Below, in pieces: positions 46,576 to 58,609 of a DNA stretch of 64,000 bases. Numbering within the stretch: the stretch's first letter is position 1; the number at the start of each line of letters is the position of its first letter. The notes beneath the pieces are model-generated. The model had not been told where the DNA came from, made no database searches, and was given only the letters and a program-made list of their open reading frames with translations. The position numbers were made by a program, and so were the translations under genes. This DNA comes from Globodera rostochiensis (lineage: Eukaryota; Nematoda; Chromadorea; Rhabditida; Heteroderidae). The stretch is from contig JAEVLN010000002.1 in the NCBI GenBank assembly GCA_018350325.1, forward strand, positions 2,878,295 to 2,942,294. The letters run 5' to 3'.

Positions 46576-49500
46576 ATGGACCTTCGCGCTGCTGCTGCTG
46601 TTGAAGAGAATGGCGCCTCTAACGGAGGTTGAAAAATGTTTTATTAAATTTAATTACAAAATTTAAAAAATAGGCTCCTCCTCCACCTCCACTTCGCACG
46701 TCGGTGCCAATGTCGCCGCGGGCACTCAATATTCGTCCTCTGCTCCATCGACATTCAACAGTTTCCAACAATTTCAGCAGGTCCAAAAACATTATTTTTT
46801 CTCTCAAAATTCAATGTTTTTAATTGCAGCAACAGCAAAATTCGTTGGATGAGCCAAATTCATCGCGGCGTCAAAGTGCCTTCAGCAACAACGGCTCGCC
46901 GTCAAATGATCAGCAACGGAACCAAAACAGTGGGCAAATAAACTATTAACATTTATTCGTAGTAGGACCTTGATTGGATCAATTAGTAAGACTTTGATTA
47001 GGGCTAAATACAATTTTTTAAATAATCTGGCCCGTAGACAATAAGAATTTGGAAAAAAAAAAGTCTTTCAAAGTTCAGCTTTCAAAGCTGACGCCGCCGG
47101 AGGCGATGTGTCTTTGACAAGCCGTCTGAACGCTTTCCGTCTCAAAGATGTTGGATGTGACGTGGCCTTTGTGGTTGGTGAGGAAAAAGAGGTATCATTT
47201 TTGGCACAAAAATTCATTTTACAAATCAATAATTTTTGCATTTTTCAGCAATTAAAAGCACATAAATTGGTTTTGGGCGCCACTTCTGCCGTTTTTTACG
47301 CAATGTTCTATGGGCCATTAGGCTCGGCCCTAATCGGCACGGCAATTCCGCGAATTGCGCCCGAAGTGCCGCAAATTGTGCACGAACCCCCGGGGGCAGA
47401 ACGGTGCACGGCACAAGCAGGCGGCGGCGGCGGTGGCCAAGCCCCACAAAGTTCAGTCGGCATAAAACAGGTGAGAAATAAAAATTATAAATAATTTAAG
47501 CAACGAATTTCTTGCCAAACGCGCGTTGCGCACCTTTAACCGAAGACTTTGAATTTCCAAAATTTGATTAATTAAACGATTTGATTCATTCATTTAGCCT
47601 GCAGCAGCAGCAGCAGCAGAGGAGGAGGTGGGGGACGAATATTACGAGGAGTACGAGGAGGACGAGTACGAAGAGGCGGAAGGGCATGAGGAGGAGGAGC
47701 CTGAGAATATGAGCGGGGATGGCTCCTATTCCAATTCGCTGGCCTCCTCGCTGGAGGGGGAACATCACTTGCGGGGTATTTGTTGCTAATAATTAAAAGC
47801 ATTTAAATATATTGTTTTGTTTGATTGACCGACCAACTTTGACATAATGACAGAAAATTAAAGAATTTGTAATCAAAGTAGGGTAGGAGCCGGGTGGGGG
47901 GGGGATCCCCCGGTTAAACCGGGGATGGGGATGCCGGGGACGGAGAAACCGGGGATCCCCGTTTTCGGGGAGGGGCAAACCGGGGAACAGGGACGGGGAT
48001 GAGAATGGCCGGGGATCCCCGTCCCCCCCCCCCCCCCCCCGGCTCCTACCCTAAATCAAAGTTCAAATCAATGGTCGGATTAAGCTATAAAATTATATAA
48101 CTCCTTCAGAACTATTGGCCATTTTGTTTTAGACCCCCACAAAGTGTTCACGACGCCCCACCCGCCTGCCCATGCGCAGCACAACCACCAGCAGCGTCAG
48201 CCGCAGTTTCCATTCGACGGGAAACGGCACTTTTCCAACGGATTCCATGCCCCGCCGGCCAAATTGGGCCACAAAACGGTGCAGGCAATTGATGACCATC
48301 AGTTGGCGAGTGAACTCGCTGCGCGAGGTCTGCAAATGATCTGCGCGCCCGACTGCGAGCCGAAGGCATTCGCCATTTTGGTATTGGAAAAAGGGACTAA
48401 AAATTAACATACAAATTAACCGACAACTCTCCAATTTTCAGATTGATTTTGTGTACAGCGATTTTGACGTTCGTTCACTGTCCGTCCGTGGTCAACTGAC
48501 CGATGACAATGTGATGAATGCGCTGTACGCCGCCAAAAAGTACGCCATCGACGCGCTTGTGGCTGAGTGCGTGCGCTACTGCACCGCACGACTGACCGCA
48601 ACAAATGCCGTTTCATTGTTGGCACAGGCGCGTCTCTTTGACGAGGGCACGTTGGTGGAGCAGGTCAAAAATAAACATTTCAAATAAACCTTTTATTTAT
48701 TATTATTATTATTTTTAGTGCTATCAAATGATTGATCAAAATACGGACGTGGCGCTGGAAGCGACCAACGTGGCGGACATTGACCGAAACACGCTGATCA
48801 ACGTCCTTGGACGCTCTCAGCTTGACCCGTCGTCGGAACTGATCATTTTTAACGCGGCGAAGGCAAATTAATTTATAAAATATAAATATATGATTAAATG
48901 ATTTAGGCCTGGGCAGAGGCCGAATGTTCTCGTCGTAGCATTGACAGAAATATGGAAAATTTGCGCAAGTGTTTGGGTCCGGCAATGCAATTAATTCGGT
49001 AATTTTTACAAATTTCTTTTTTATTTTAAAATGTTCTTAATTGTAAAATGAATAGTGATTGGACCCGTTATATTTTATTGCATTTCAAAGTTAATTGAGG
49101 GAATCTACAGAAATGTACAAAATTATATAATAATAAATATATTTTTAATTGTACAGATTTTCTTTAATGGACGTTAATGCGTTTGGTGTGGCGGCCAGTT
49201 CGTCTTTGCTGACGTGTGAAGAGATCGCGGAAGTGTTTCTGCATTTGACTGTACGGAAAGAATTGCAGAAATTTCAATTGCATTTAAAAAAAACAATTTA
49301 TTAGGTCCGTCCACGCCCGCAGTGTCGTTTTTCATCCCGCGGTTTCCGGGCAAATTCACGCTCCAAACACACTGTGCAGGTAATTTTAAATTCAAATTTA
49401 ATTTAACAAATTTAATTTAATTTATTAATCAAATATTTTAGCGTTTTTCGACACTTTCCTCCAAACGGTGCACCCGTCGGGAGAATAAAATATGCTTTAC

Positions 49501-50287
49501 CGCCGACCGGGACGTTCTGATCAGCGGAGTGGCAATTTATGGCGCGAATCAGGCGGGCAGCCGGATGATTGCGGATGAAAACTCGGCAAAAACGAGTTGG
49601 GAGCACAAAGTGGCCATAAAAGTGAATTTTTTGCACCCTAAAACGACGGACTTTTAGCTTTTCCCTTTTTAAAACAAATTCAACACATTTGAACAGCTCG
49701 AACTTGTGGCCGACTTGTACGGGTCCCCGCTGGAACTGCTGGCATCCAACGAAATACTGGTCAGCGGCACATTCGGCGACCCGACTCCGTTCGTGGCACA
49801 TTTCTCGGATCCGGTTCCATGTCTGGCGAACACCACCTACTTGGTCACGGCACGTTTCATGGTAATTTAATTACCTACAATTTAAAGGAATGCCGAAACA
49901 TTTGATGTTAACCGCCCAAATTGTTTTAGACCGAAGAGGGCGTCTCCACATTCCAGGGCAAGGAAGGCCAAGCCGTTGTTTCCGTGGAACTCCCATTTGA
50001 CCAAACTGTTCGCTTCAAAGTAAGCGGATCCAAATAATCTATTTGTTGGCCAGGGTTAAAAGGCAGGAAATTAAATTAATTTATTTTTGATTTTGTTAAT
50101 TTTAATTCGACAAATTTTTTGAAAAAACGAAATGTTTTTGTCTCAATTCCGTTGAATTTAGTTCCAAGCTTGGCGAAACGGTCTGTGGAATGACGACGGA
50201 GGTCGCACGGAAGGCCAAATTCCGGCTCTCCATTTTCTCATCCAATGGCCGGAAGAAGCGAACGAAGCGATCAAAAACGAAAATTAA
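46576..50287 (+). CDS. BTB-BACK-PHR domain protein (BTBD1/2/3/6 family) with split BTB domain
   Basis: Sixteen exons from 46576-46627 to 50162-50287 close in phase for 735 residues. The N-terminus is Ala/Ser/Gln-rich. BTB starts at about residue 100 (LKDVGCDVAFVVGEEKE, LKAHKLVLGATSAVFYAMF). About 175 residues of acidic, His/Gln-rich low complexity follow before the BTB resumes (PDCEPKAFAILIDFVYSD, LYAAKKYAIDAL). In relatives that gap is about 15 residues. The BACK domain follows (NAVSLLAQARLFDE, DIDRNTLINVLGRSQLD), then a PHR domain in the last 190 residues (CRFSSRGFRANSRS, ISGVAIYGANQAG, LANTTYLVTARF). The family serves as Cullin-3 substrate adaptors. Intron 9 is GC-AG (GCGAAG|GCAAAT). Intron 6 hosts a small inverted-repeat element. 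Confidence 0.88.
47879..48053. mobile_element. hAT-like MITE in BTB gene intron 6
   Basis: Perfect 16-base inverted ends, TAGGGTAGGAGCCGGG. It is flanked on both sides by the 8-base direct repeat AATCAAAG (47871-47878 and 48054-48061). The interior consists of GGGGATCCCC/ACCGGGGA repeats plus an 18-base C-run. Eight-base duplications and TAGGG ends are typical of non-autonomous hAT elements. No transposase. Confidence 0.85.
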
Positions 50288-50535
50288 TATTTATAATTTT
50301 CAAATTTGAATTTTTGAATTCTGCGAATTATTATTATTTTTATTATAAGCATACCTATTTATGTCCTTCACAACATATTGGAAACCGAAATCATTTTGAA
50401 TGAGGATAAAATTGAATAAACTGGCCATATAAAACAGTTTAAATATAATCATATAATTAAAATTAATTTAATAGAAAATATTACATGCTGGAAACTGTAG
50501 AATAGTCACAGTAACCGACGAAAAAACAGTAGCCC

Positions 50536-50619
<84 letters not shown>
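50536..50619 (+). repeat. (GA)n microsatellite
   Basis: 84 bases of GA dinucleotides interrupted by GAAA at about 17-base intervals. Confidence 0.95.
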
Positions 50620-51511
50620 TCAAATGTGCACAAATTTCCCCCTCCTCTCTCTTCCAATTTGCAACCCATCAAAGAATTTTCTTAAAAATGTACTTCCCTT
50701 ATAAAAAGCAGCGAACTGTCAGTCCGACGCGAGTCCGGTCGGTCGGTCGTGCGGAGACCGCGCGGCGGCTGTTCGGTGAGCGACGGACGAAGCAACAGCA
50801 GCAGCAGCATCAATCAACAAGAACTTCTTCAAGGTGTGGGCCTGGAGGAATCGCATAAATTTGCGAGACGGAGGGACGCGGGCCCTGACAAAAATACGCG
50901 TCGGATGGTCGGGCCAAAGTGATTGGCCTTCCATTTGGAGTTTGGAGGATTTCTTTGTCCGTTTCGCAATGATCCGACGCCAAAAGACCGCTTCGCGCGG
51001 TCGATGAAGCTACCGAACTCCCAATTTTTATTTTTTTTATTTTATTTAGCGAAATATTTAACGAACGATATTTAAATACAATAATAGCATTACGATTAAA
51101 TTTGTTTGTATTTTGACCATTTCAAATTTTACATTAAAGTGTAAATTACGTGCTGGGTCGTTTCGTCTGTTTCAATACTTTCGTTTAAAGGAATAATTAA
51201 TAAAATTTTTAAACATCAATTAAAATGATTGGTCGAAAATTAATGGTCAAATTCATTCTTTTTGGATGATTTTAAAGCCAACATTTTTTTCAAAATTTGA
51301 AATAGGCGTAATAAAGAAAGTTTGTTTGAACAATCTATTTTAAAAAATGGAGAGGAATTGATACACGATTTTTATACCATTAAAAAGAGGAGACTTAGTT
51401 TTATAAATTTTAAAGTTTGCATGATGTGAAAACATTTATGAGAACCGCGTGGCTGGCAGATTTACGAAACGCTCTGACGAATTTACGAACCGCCCATGGT
51501 GGCAGTTTTTT

Positions 51512-51640
51512 AAATTACCACTAATCTATCTATTGATGAAGCCTTAATTGATTTAAATTACCACTAATCTATCTATTGATGAAGCCTTAATTGATTTAAA
51601 TTACCACTAATCTATCTATTGATGAAGCCTTAATTGAATA
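51512..51640 (+). repeat. 43-base tandem repeat (x3)
   Basis: Three identical units starting AAATTACCACTAATCTATCT at 51512, 51555 and 51598. Confidence 0.93.
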
Positions 51641-51959
51641 ATTTGTATGTATTTAAATGGAAGAATCGGCTGAATGTGTTAATTATTTCCTCATAAATAA
51701 TACACGCACTTTTGGTTGCCCCGACAACAAAATTTTGCCTTGGGCACCATTTATTGAGCCGTGTTCAGAAAGTGCCGTAAAGTATTTTTGAAAGAGTTTG
51801 GCCAATTTAACGTCGCCTCCCTTTTGAACAATTTTCTTTTATTGGCACTTTGAGTTAATAGACTGGTAAATAGGTAATTAGGTATGTAATATGTTATGTC
51901 TTCTATCACATAATTTTTATTCACATTTTGGCCTCCGAATTCGAAAGCTTTTCAGTAAA

Positions 51960-54900
51960 ATGCGTCTGAACGATAGCGGCGACCGGTGGGTGAGCCATAA
52001 TCTGCAGAGACAAGTAAATTAAACATCAATTAAAAATTAAAATAATAATAATTAATCAACGCAAATTCAGAAAGAATTGTTGGAAAAGCAAAGACAACGA
52101 AAGTAATTAATTTAATTTTATTTTATTTGAAATGAAAACAAATAAATTTTCGCGCAGGCTTCAAGCGAACCTTTCGTGCACAATTTCGACCACAAATAAT
52201 CAGTGGAACTTTTCTGTTGATGGGGCGGCGGCACAACGGCCGCCGGCGCCTTCCGTCGTCGCCGGAGGGGGCGCAAATGCAACTTTTGGAGAAGGAAGTG
52301 CGACTTTTATGTAACAACCCGACAAATCCTTCAATCATTTCGAATATAATGCACAACAATTGTTGTCAAACAAATTGAAATTGTCAAAAATGTTAAAATA
52401 TTTTAACCCATTTTGGCATTTAAATCAAACAAACTTTTAAAGCCATGTGAATTTTGTTTATTTTATTTAAAGACTTTAATTTATTTGAGTTTTGACCTCC
52501 GCTTCATCGCAACAATCTTTGCCACAAAATGATCGCGCTGATCAATCGCGAGGGAGCAGCAGCTTATATTCATTCCTGACCAGCAGCAGTCCATCGCTGG
52601 CGGCGCCCCTTCAAAAGGCGTAAAGAACAAAAATTAATTGGAACAAAATGTACCTAATTACCTTTATTAGTGTTAGTAGCACTTTGAGTAACAACCCATT
52701 CGGAAGCAAAATTGGCACTTCTGCAGCTTTGTCGGGAATGTCGGAGCCACAAATTATCACCGTAAAAGGTATCAATAAATCGCTGAAGTTAATTAATAAA
52801 TTCTCAATTTTATAATATTTTAAAAAACCCTTTTAATTTAAGTAATTATATTTTACCCTTAGGCATTACACCGCCACAAAGCCGTAAACAAAGGTTAATA
52901 CCAAACTTGATCATTTATGCGAATTCTGACCAAAAAAGAACGCATTGTTTTTGAATAAAATTATAAAATTGTTAGTGTAAAGTGCCGTCCAATTAAAAAG
53001 TGCCGTAAATGCAAAAATTAAACATTTGCTTTTAGCGTTTCGTGTGGCGATGGCCCAACACAAAAATTGAGCCACGAAAATATGCCGTTGAAAAAGCCAA
53101 TTTTAAATGTGGAAAGGTTGGAGCCCGGCAGCTCCGCATTTTGTTCAGAGGGCGAAGACGACGAAAAGGGTAAGCAAACTTTTGTTTTTAAATTTAAATC
53201 AAATTCAAATTATTATTAATTTAAAAAAGTGATTAGGTTTCCAAGGTCTGAGTATCCAAAACGACGACAATGTTGCTCAACTTTCGCCCTCATCGACCAC
53301 AGTTTTGGCCAGCAAAAGGCCCTCCTGGAATGTGGACGGCGAAGTAATTCTAATTAGTAACTAATTTATTTTAAATGTTTTTGTTATTATCGCGCAAAAG
53401 TTTGTCGTCGACTCATTTTAATTTAATTTAAAATACATTTTATTATTATTATTATTATTATTAAAGGACGATGATGGCGGTTCGATTCCAACCGAAATTC
53501 TCAATGAAGAACCAACGGAAACAATTGACATCAACGACAATTTGGAACAATTTGTGATGGGTGACGACTAAATGACTAAATAAATGACTATTTAAATAAT
53601 AATTATATTTTAATTTTAGAACCAACTCGCAAAAACTTTACATTAAAATGTCGAATAACGCGCGATAAGCACGGCGTGGACAAGGGCATTTATCCAAATT
53701 ACTATTTGCATTTGGAAAAGAATGACGGGCGAAGAGTAATTTAAATTCGAAAAATGTTTTTTTAAATTTTATTTATTTATTTTTAGACTTTTTTGTTGGC
53801 TGCTCGGAAACGTAAAAAGTCAGCCACAGCAAATTATTTGGTAAATTAATTTAAATATATATATTTTAATTTATATAATTGTCAATTCTTTTTTTTAATT
53901 GAAATTTAATTAATTTTGTCAAATTCTTTTTTTTAATTGAATATTTTATCATTCTTTTTTTTTGCATTTAATTTAATTGAATATTTTATCAATTCTTTTT
54001 TTGCATTTTTGATTTCAATTGATCCGACGGATTTGCGTCGAAATGGAAGAAGTTTCATTGCAAAAGTGAGGTGAAGTGAATTGAACTCTAAACTTTTTGA
54101 TCATTTTATGGCCAAATAAATGTTTTGAAGGTCCAACGCAATGGGCACAATGTTCACAATTTTTGATAACGGCGAAAGTCCGAAGAAAAGTTCGGCCATC
54201 GGCGACTCCGTCCGCAGAGAATTGGCCGCAGTTATTTATGTGAATGCAATTAAATTATATATAAAAATTAATTAATTAAAATTATATTTCAATTTGCCAA
54301 TTTAAAAGAATATTTTCTAATAAATCCCATTTTATTTAAGGCAATTATTTGTTAATAAATTTTAGGGAACAAATATTCTCGGTTTGAAAGGTCCACGAAG
54401 AATGACAATTATAATACCAGGCATTTTTTTTTTATCTTTAATTAATTATTGAATTTCCCTAAATTTAGGCATTTATGTTGACCAAAAAAATAATTATATT
54501 CGTCCATTGGCCGTACGTCCAATTTCGGTTATTTTTAATTGAACAAAATATTTTTATTAAATTGAATAAACAAATTTAGGAAAAAGATTCAATTTTGGAA
54601 CGTTATAAAACGAACAGATTGGACGAAATGGTTGTGCTTATCAACAAGCAGCCCGTCTGGAATGAAGGCAAATTAAAATTTTGTTAATTAATTAAATAAT
54701 TAAATTTATATTCTTCAGACTCCCAATCGTACATTTTGAATTTTCATGGCCGCGTTACGGAAGCATCCGTCAAAAATTTTCAAATTGTCCATTCCATGCA
54801 CGGTAATTAGTTATAATGAATAATACTAAATACAAGAGCCCGGTCGAGACGAGAATCTCGTCTCAAGATCTCGAAAAATCTCGACGAGATTCTCGAGAAA

Positions 54901-55490
54901 TCTCTACCTCGAGATCTCGCTCGACTAAAAATGAGCTTCACGAGATTTTTCGAGAATCTCGACTCGAGATCTCGCTCGAAGATCAAGTCCGGGCTTTACT
55001 AAATACACATTTATTTCAATTTTCGAATCAATTTGAAGTTGTTTAGCCCAATCGTACGATGGACGACAACAAAATGCGCGGAGTATCGAGCCGAGTACAA
55101 TAAAAAACGTTATTAAAACTGTAATTATTTTAACATACATTTTTAGATGAATATGTGATTATGCAATTCGGCCGCATCGACGACGAATCGTTCACCATGG
55201 ACGTTGTGAGTTGGGCGGGCTGCTGTCGGGTTATCCTAACGCGAACTTTTCGGTACCGAGACTCTCGAGCATCCCTAATAGCTAATTAGTTGTGGGCGGG
55301 GGGGGGGGGGGGGATGGAACTGGACATTTTACCCATTGAAATTGCTTTTGTTTAGCGATATCCACTTTCACCGGTGCAAGCCTTTGGAATTGGTCAGCAA
55401 AAAAATTTTTTTTTTAATTTAATAAAATGTTTATTTATTTTATTCAATTAAGCAATGACAAGCTTCCATAGCAAATTGGCATGCGAATGA
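51960..55490 (+). CDS. tub-1: tubby protein (TUB/TULP family)
   Basis: Twenty exons from 51960-52013 to 55453-55490 encode 517 residues. The ATG follows TTTTCAGTAA, a likely spliced-leader acceptor. The first 270 residues are Ser/Gln/Asp-rich and poorly conserved. The tubby domain (about 271-517) is complete: [111 protein letters not shown], ending FHSKLACE. Tubby proteins bind phosphoinositides and help deliver receptors into cilia. Introns 14 and 16 start with GC (CCAG|GCATTT, GAAG|GCAAAT). Intron 11 (53841-54011) contains no AG; the exon must begin after TTTTTG. Intron 17 holds a palindromic insertion. Confidence 0.93.
54834..54997. mobile_element. palindromic TCTCGAGA-rich insertion in tubby intron 17
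   Basis: 164 bases dominated by TCTCGA/TCGAGA in both orientations, with near-inverted ends AAGAGCCCGG / CCGGGCTTT. It is flanked by a 9-base direct repeat, ACTAAATAC (54825-54833 and 54998-55006). This is a foldback or MITE-type insertion. Confidence 0.7.
55206..55355. other. tubby intron 18 with MITE remnant and G-run
   Basis: Around 55244-55281 the sequence CCGAGACTCTCGAGCATCCC matches the reverse complement of the end of the small element at 62439-62499. The other end is not seen, so it is probably truncated. A 17-base G-run follows at about 55298-55314. Confidence 0.5.
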
Positions 55491-55685
55491 TTATAATTCA
55501 TTTATTTGAATTGTCTCTTTAACTTTTCTATTTTGCCCAACATTATAATTTGTGTTCAATAAACCTTTCTTTGAAAATGGTAATAGAAATGTTTTTAATG
55601 TTTTATTCACATATTTATTTTCTCCTGTTTTTATTTTTTATTTGCCTACTGTACCCACAGTTCATTCACAGTATGCCCTTCCGGG

Positions 55686-58609
55686 TTACTGTATGTACCA
55701 AAGGTAATACGTCCAATAGCAAACATTCCATAGGGCGAAGCCCAGCGGGAAAATCCAGCGCGAACAGCGATCAATTTGCAGTCCTTTGCGTGAAAAGTGA
55801 ATGCTTTGGCGCAAAAAGTGATTTGTGATCTAAAAACAATTAATTAATTTAATTTAATTACCTATTCAAGCAATGGACAAAATTTTAAATTTAATATAAT
55901 TATGAAAAAAAAATTCTAAAAGAATAAAACACAATTATACCAACGGATTTCCATCCAAATCTCTGTGCTCCCGCAAATTAGCATTAATTATATCCGCACG
56001 GTCCGGTCTCAACGAGGGACGAAACTTTTGGAAGAATTCAAATTATCGGATTTAATTAATGTTAATTGCCTTAGCTTTTTACTTTATTATGACGAGCCGT
56101 GTTAAAGTTTATTCGGGAATGCGACGGTCGATGGGCCGTTGAAGTGTCCAACATCGGCACGGTCAGCTAAATTATGTAATTACCGGTGCCATAATTAATG
56201 CTTCATTCTCTAGGGGTAGGCCCCGACCCCTCGGGGGACGGGAAAGTCGGGGAGGTCGGGGTTAGCCATGTCGGGGATGACCGGCAATAATTAATGCTTC
56301 ATCTCTAGGGGTAGGCCCCGACCCCTCGGGGGACGGGAAAGTCGGGGAGGTCGGGGTTAGCCATGTCGGGGATGACCGGCAATAATTAATGCTTCATCTC
56401 TAGGGTAGGCCCCGACCCCTCGGGGGACGGGAAAGTCGGGGAGGTCGGGGTTAGCCATGTCGGGGGACCAACCCTGCTTCATTCACCCCACCGACTTCGT
56501 TACTTTCACCGACTGTGGCAGCCGAAGACCAATTTTTTGCTTTTCCTTCAAAATCGGTCTAAAAAACAATTTTTATGAAATATAATTTAATTTTTAAATA
56601 ATTTTACGGGAATTTCTTCAATGGCCGAACATTGGCTTAACGTCCGTTCCCCCAAACTTTTCTCGTCCTCAGCCATCGGCGTCGCCGCCTCATTTTGTTG
56701 TTTGACATTCATTTCCCAATTTTGCCTCTGTTCAGTGATTTTTCGAGGGATTTTCGGCATTTTTATTGACAAATTACGCGATAATTCCTTCACAAAAGTT
56801 GAGTCTAAAAAATATGTATTTGAATTGATTAAGTTGTTTTTTTTAATTAAATATTTTTATTTTCCAAAATTCAAATTTCATAATTTAATAAAGACGCCGC
56901 ACTTTTCTTGCCGATATAGCTGGCGAACCGTTCAAATTTGTCCGATTCTCTCATGTACGAATTCACCGCAGCAAATTCCAAAAGACTCAAAAACACGAAA
57001 AACATGCAGGCTAAATTTAAAATTCTTTTTTTAAAGAAAACATCAAAAAAAACATTTAAAATTAATTATTACCTCCAAACCAAAAGTCAATGGCTTTGGC
57101 GTAGGCGACTTGTGGAAGACCAAAGCGCAGGCCGTTGCCCTTTTATGAACGGAAAAAGATAATTTAATTGTTTAATAATTATTATTCTTTTTTCAATATT
57201 CATTATATTAATTAACTCGGGTTATTAGAATGATTAAATATATGCATTTATGTAGTACCAATGTCGAGAGTGAAAGCATTGTCGTAAACGAAAGTGTCAC
57301 TCGTGCTGGAACAGCTCTAAAATGTTGAGAAATAAAGAATAATGCAAAGTTTTAAACCTTCGATCGATCCAAAAGGAAACCTTCGAATTTATTTCAATTT
57401 TAAAGAGAAAAAAGAAAGAGAGGACGGCGGGTTCGGCGAGTACACCCACCCACGAAATGGTCACAATTAGGCCGGTCGGGATGTACGTCTGCACGACGTG
57501 GTAGCCAATTTGGCGGTTCAAGTGAATAAGTGCCACCAAACAGCTGAAATTGTCTAAATTGGCATTTTTGTTTAAAATTGAATTTAAAATTGGTGGCACC
57601 CACCGGTTCTGTACGCGTGTTCCATAATTGCATATTTATAGGAACCGTTGCAATAGCCGCCGGTTATGTTGGAAATGCGAAATTCGGGCAATTGAATATC
57701 TAAGCAAAAGTGGTTGTTGTTTAATTGTTAATTAATTTAAATTCTTAATTAATAGAACAAACTCGGATTGTGACGGGTCGGCTCGATGTTGTCAAACCAG
57801 CGGATTAGCAATTGTCTTTCGACATAAGCGTCTAATGGTCAAAAAGCATAAAATTTTATAATACGGCACAATTTGCAAAGTGTTTTACAGCTTAGCATTT
57901 CGATTCGGCACATTTGGCCGTCAATTGGGTACAGTGACAGCTCCAAATTGCATGCCACGCTAAGTGTGATCCTTTAATTACATAATTATGGGGGTAATTA
58001 ATTTGTTTAATTGATTTCAAATTGCCGTGTCGAATACGCCACAGTTCCGTTCGGACTGATGAATAAATTCAAATTTGGCGCAATCACTTCGTGAAAACGG
58101 CTGATGTGAGCGTTCGGGAAATAGAGGTCGGGTAGCCTAAAAGTCGAACAAAAACAACAAAAAATAAATTAATTTTGTTTTATTTACCAAATATTTTGTC
58201 GGATTTTTGGATCATTTAACATCACAAAATCGGGCTCCGAATGCCTCAGGGACGGGTCGTTCCAACTCAAATAGAGGTACAAGTCCACATCAAAACTCTA
58301 AAAATTATGATCTGATTGGACTTAATTAATCAATTAATTTACATTATTTAAAATTATTTTTATTATTATGTTTTGCCATTTCTGTCGCTCGGAAATTGCC
58401 CAACGATTCAATGTAAATGCCTGTCCGAACTTTCATTGGCCCATTTTCAACGGATGAAGGCAACTTTTTTATGTTTCGCTGGAGACGGTCGCGAAGCGAA
58501 ACATTTCCCATGGAAAAGCTTCAAAATTATAATTAATTCATTAATTTAAACTTAATTAGATACATTACCAAATCGAAATGATGCCATTAAAGACGATGAT
58601 TATTTTCAT
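55686..58609 (-). CDS. Cys-loop ligand-gated anion channel subunit (GluCl/GlyR-like)
   Basis: Seventeen exons from 58609-58569 to 55829-55686 close in phase for 530 residues. A signal peptide (MKIIIVFNGIISICFS) is followed by the ligand-binding domain with the Cys-loop C142-C156 (CNLELSLYPIDGQMC) and a second Cys pair (about C202 and C222) as in glutamate- and glycine-gated channels. TM1 is HVVQTYIPTGLIVTISW. TM2 begins AVPARVTLSFTTMLSLSTL, whose PAR motif indicates anion selectivity. TM3 is ACMFFVFLSLLEFAAVNSY. A long cytoplasmic loop precedes TM4 (RWIFPLGFALWNVCYWTYYL). Ligand unknown. Introns 2 and 4 are GC-AG. Intron 14 carries three GC-rich tandem copies. A paralogue follows at 62790-64000 in the same orientation. 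Confidence 0.92.
56190..56475 (-). repeat. 95-base GC-rich tandem repeat (x3) in receptor intron 14
   Basis: Three units, each with TAATTAATGCTTCAT, TAGGGGTAGGCCCCGACCCC, then CGGGGGACGGGAAAGTCGGG. They start near 56211, 56306 and 56401 (period 95). The last copy breaks off in GTCGGGGGACC. The array lies between two supported exons (56558-56487 and 56166-56083). Confidence 0.9.

Larger units (their letters stand above)
50288..51959. other. intergenic region with two simple arrays
   Basis: Apart from the GA microsatellite and the 43-base tandem repeat listed separately, I see a GC-rich patch at 50.71-51.0 kb (TCGGTCGGTCGTGCGGAGAC) and AT-rich DNA. The short minus-strand ORFs here lack support. 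Confidence 0.45.
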
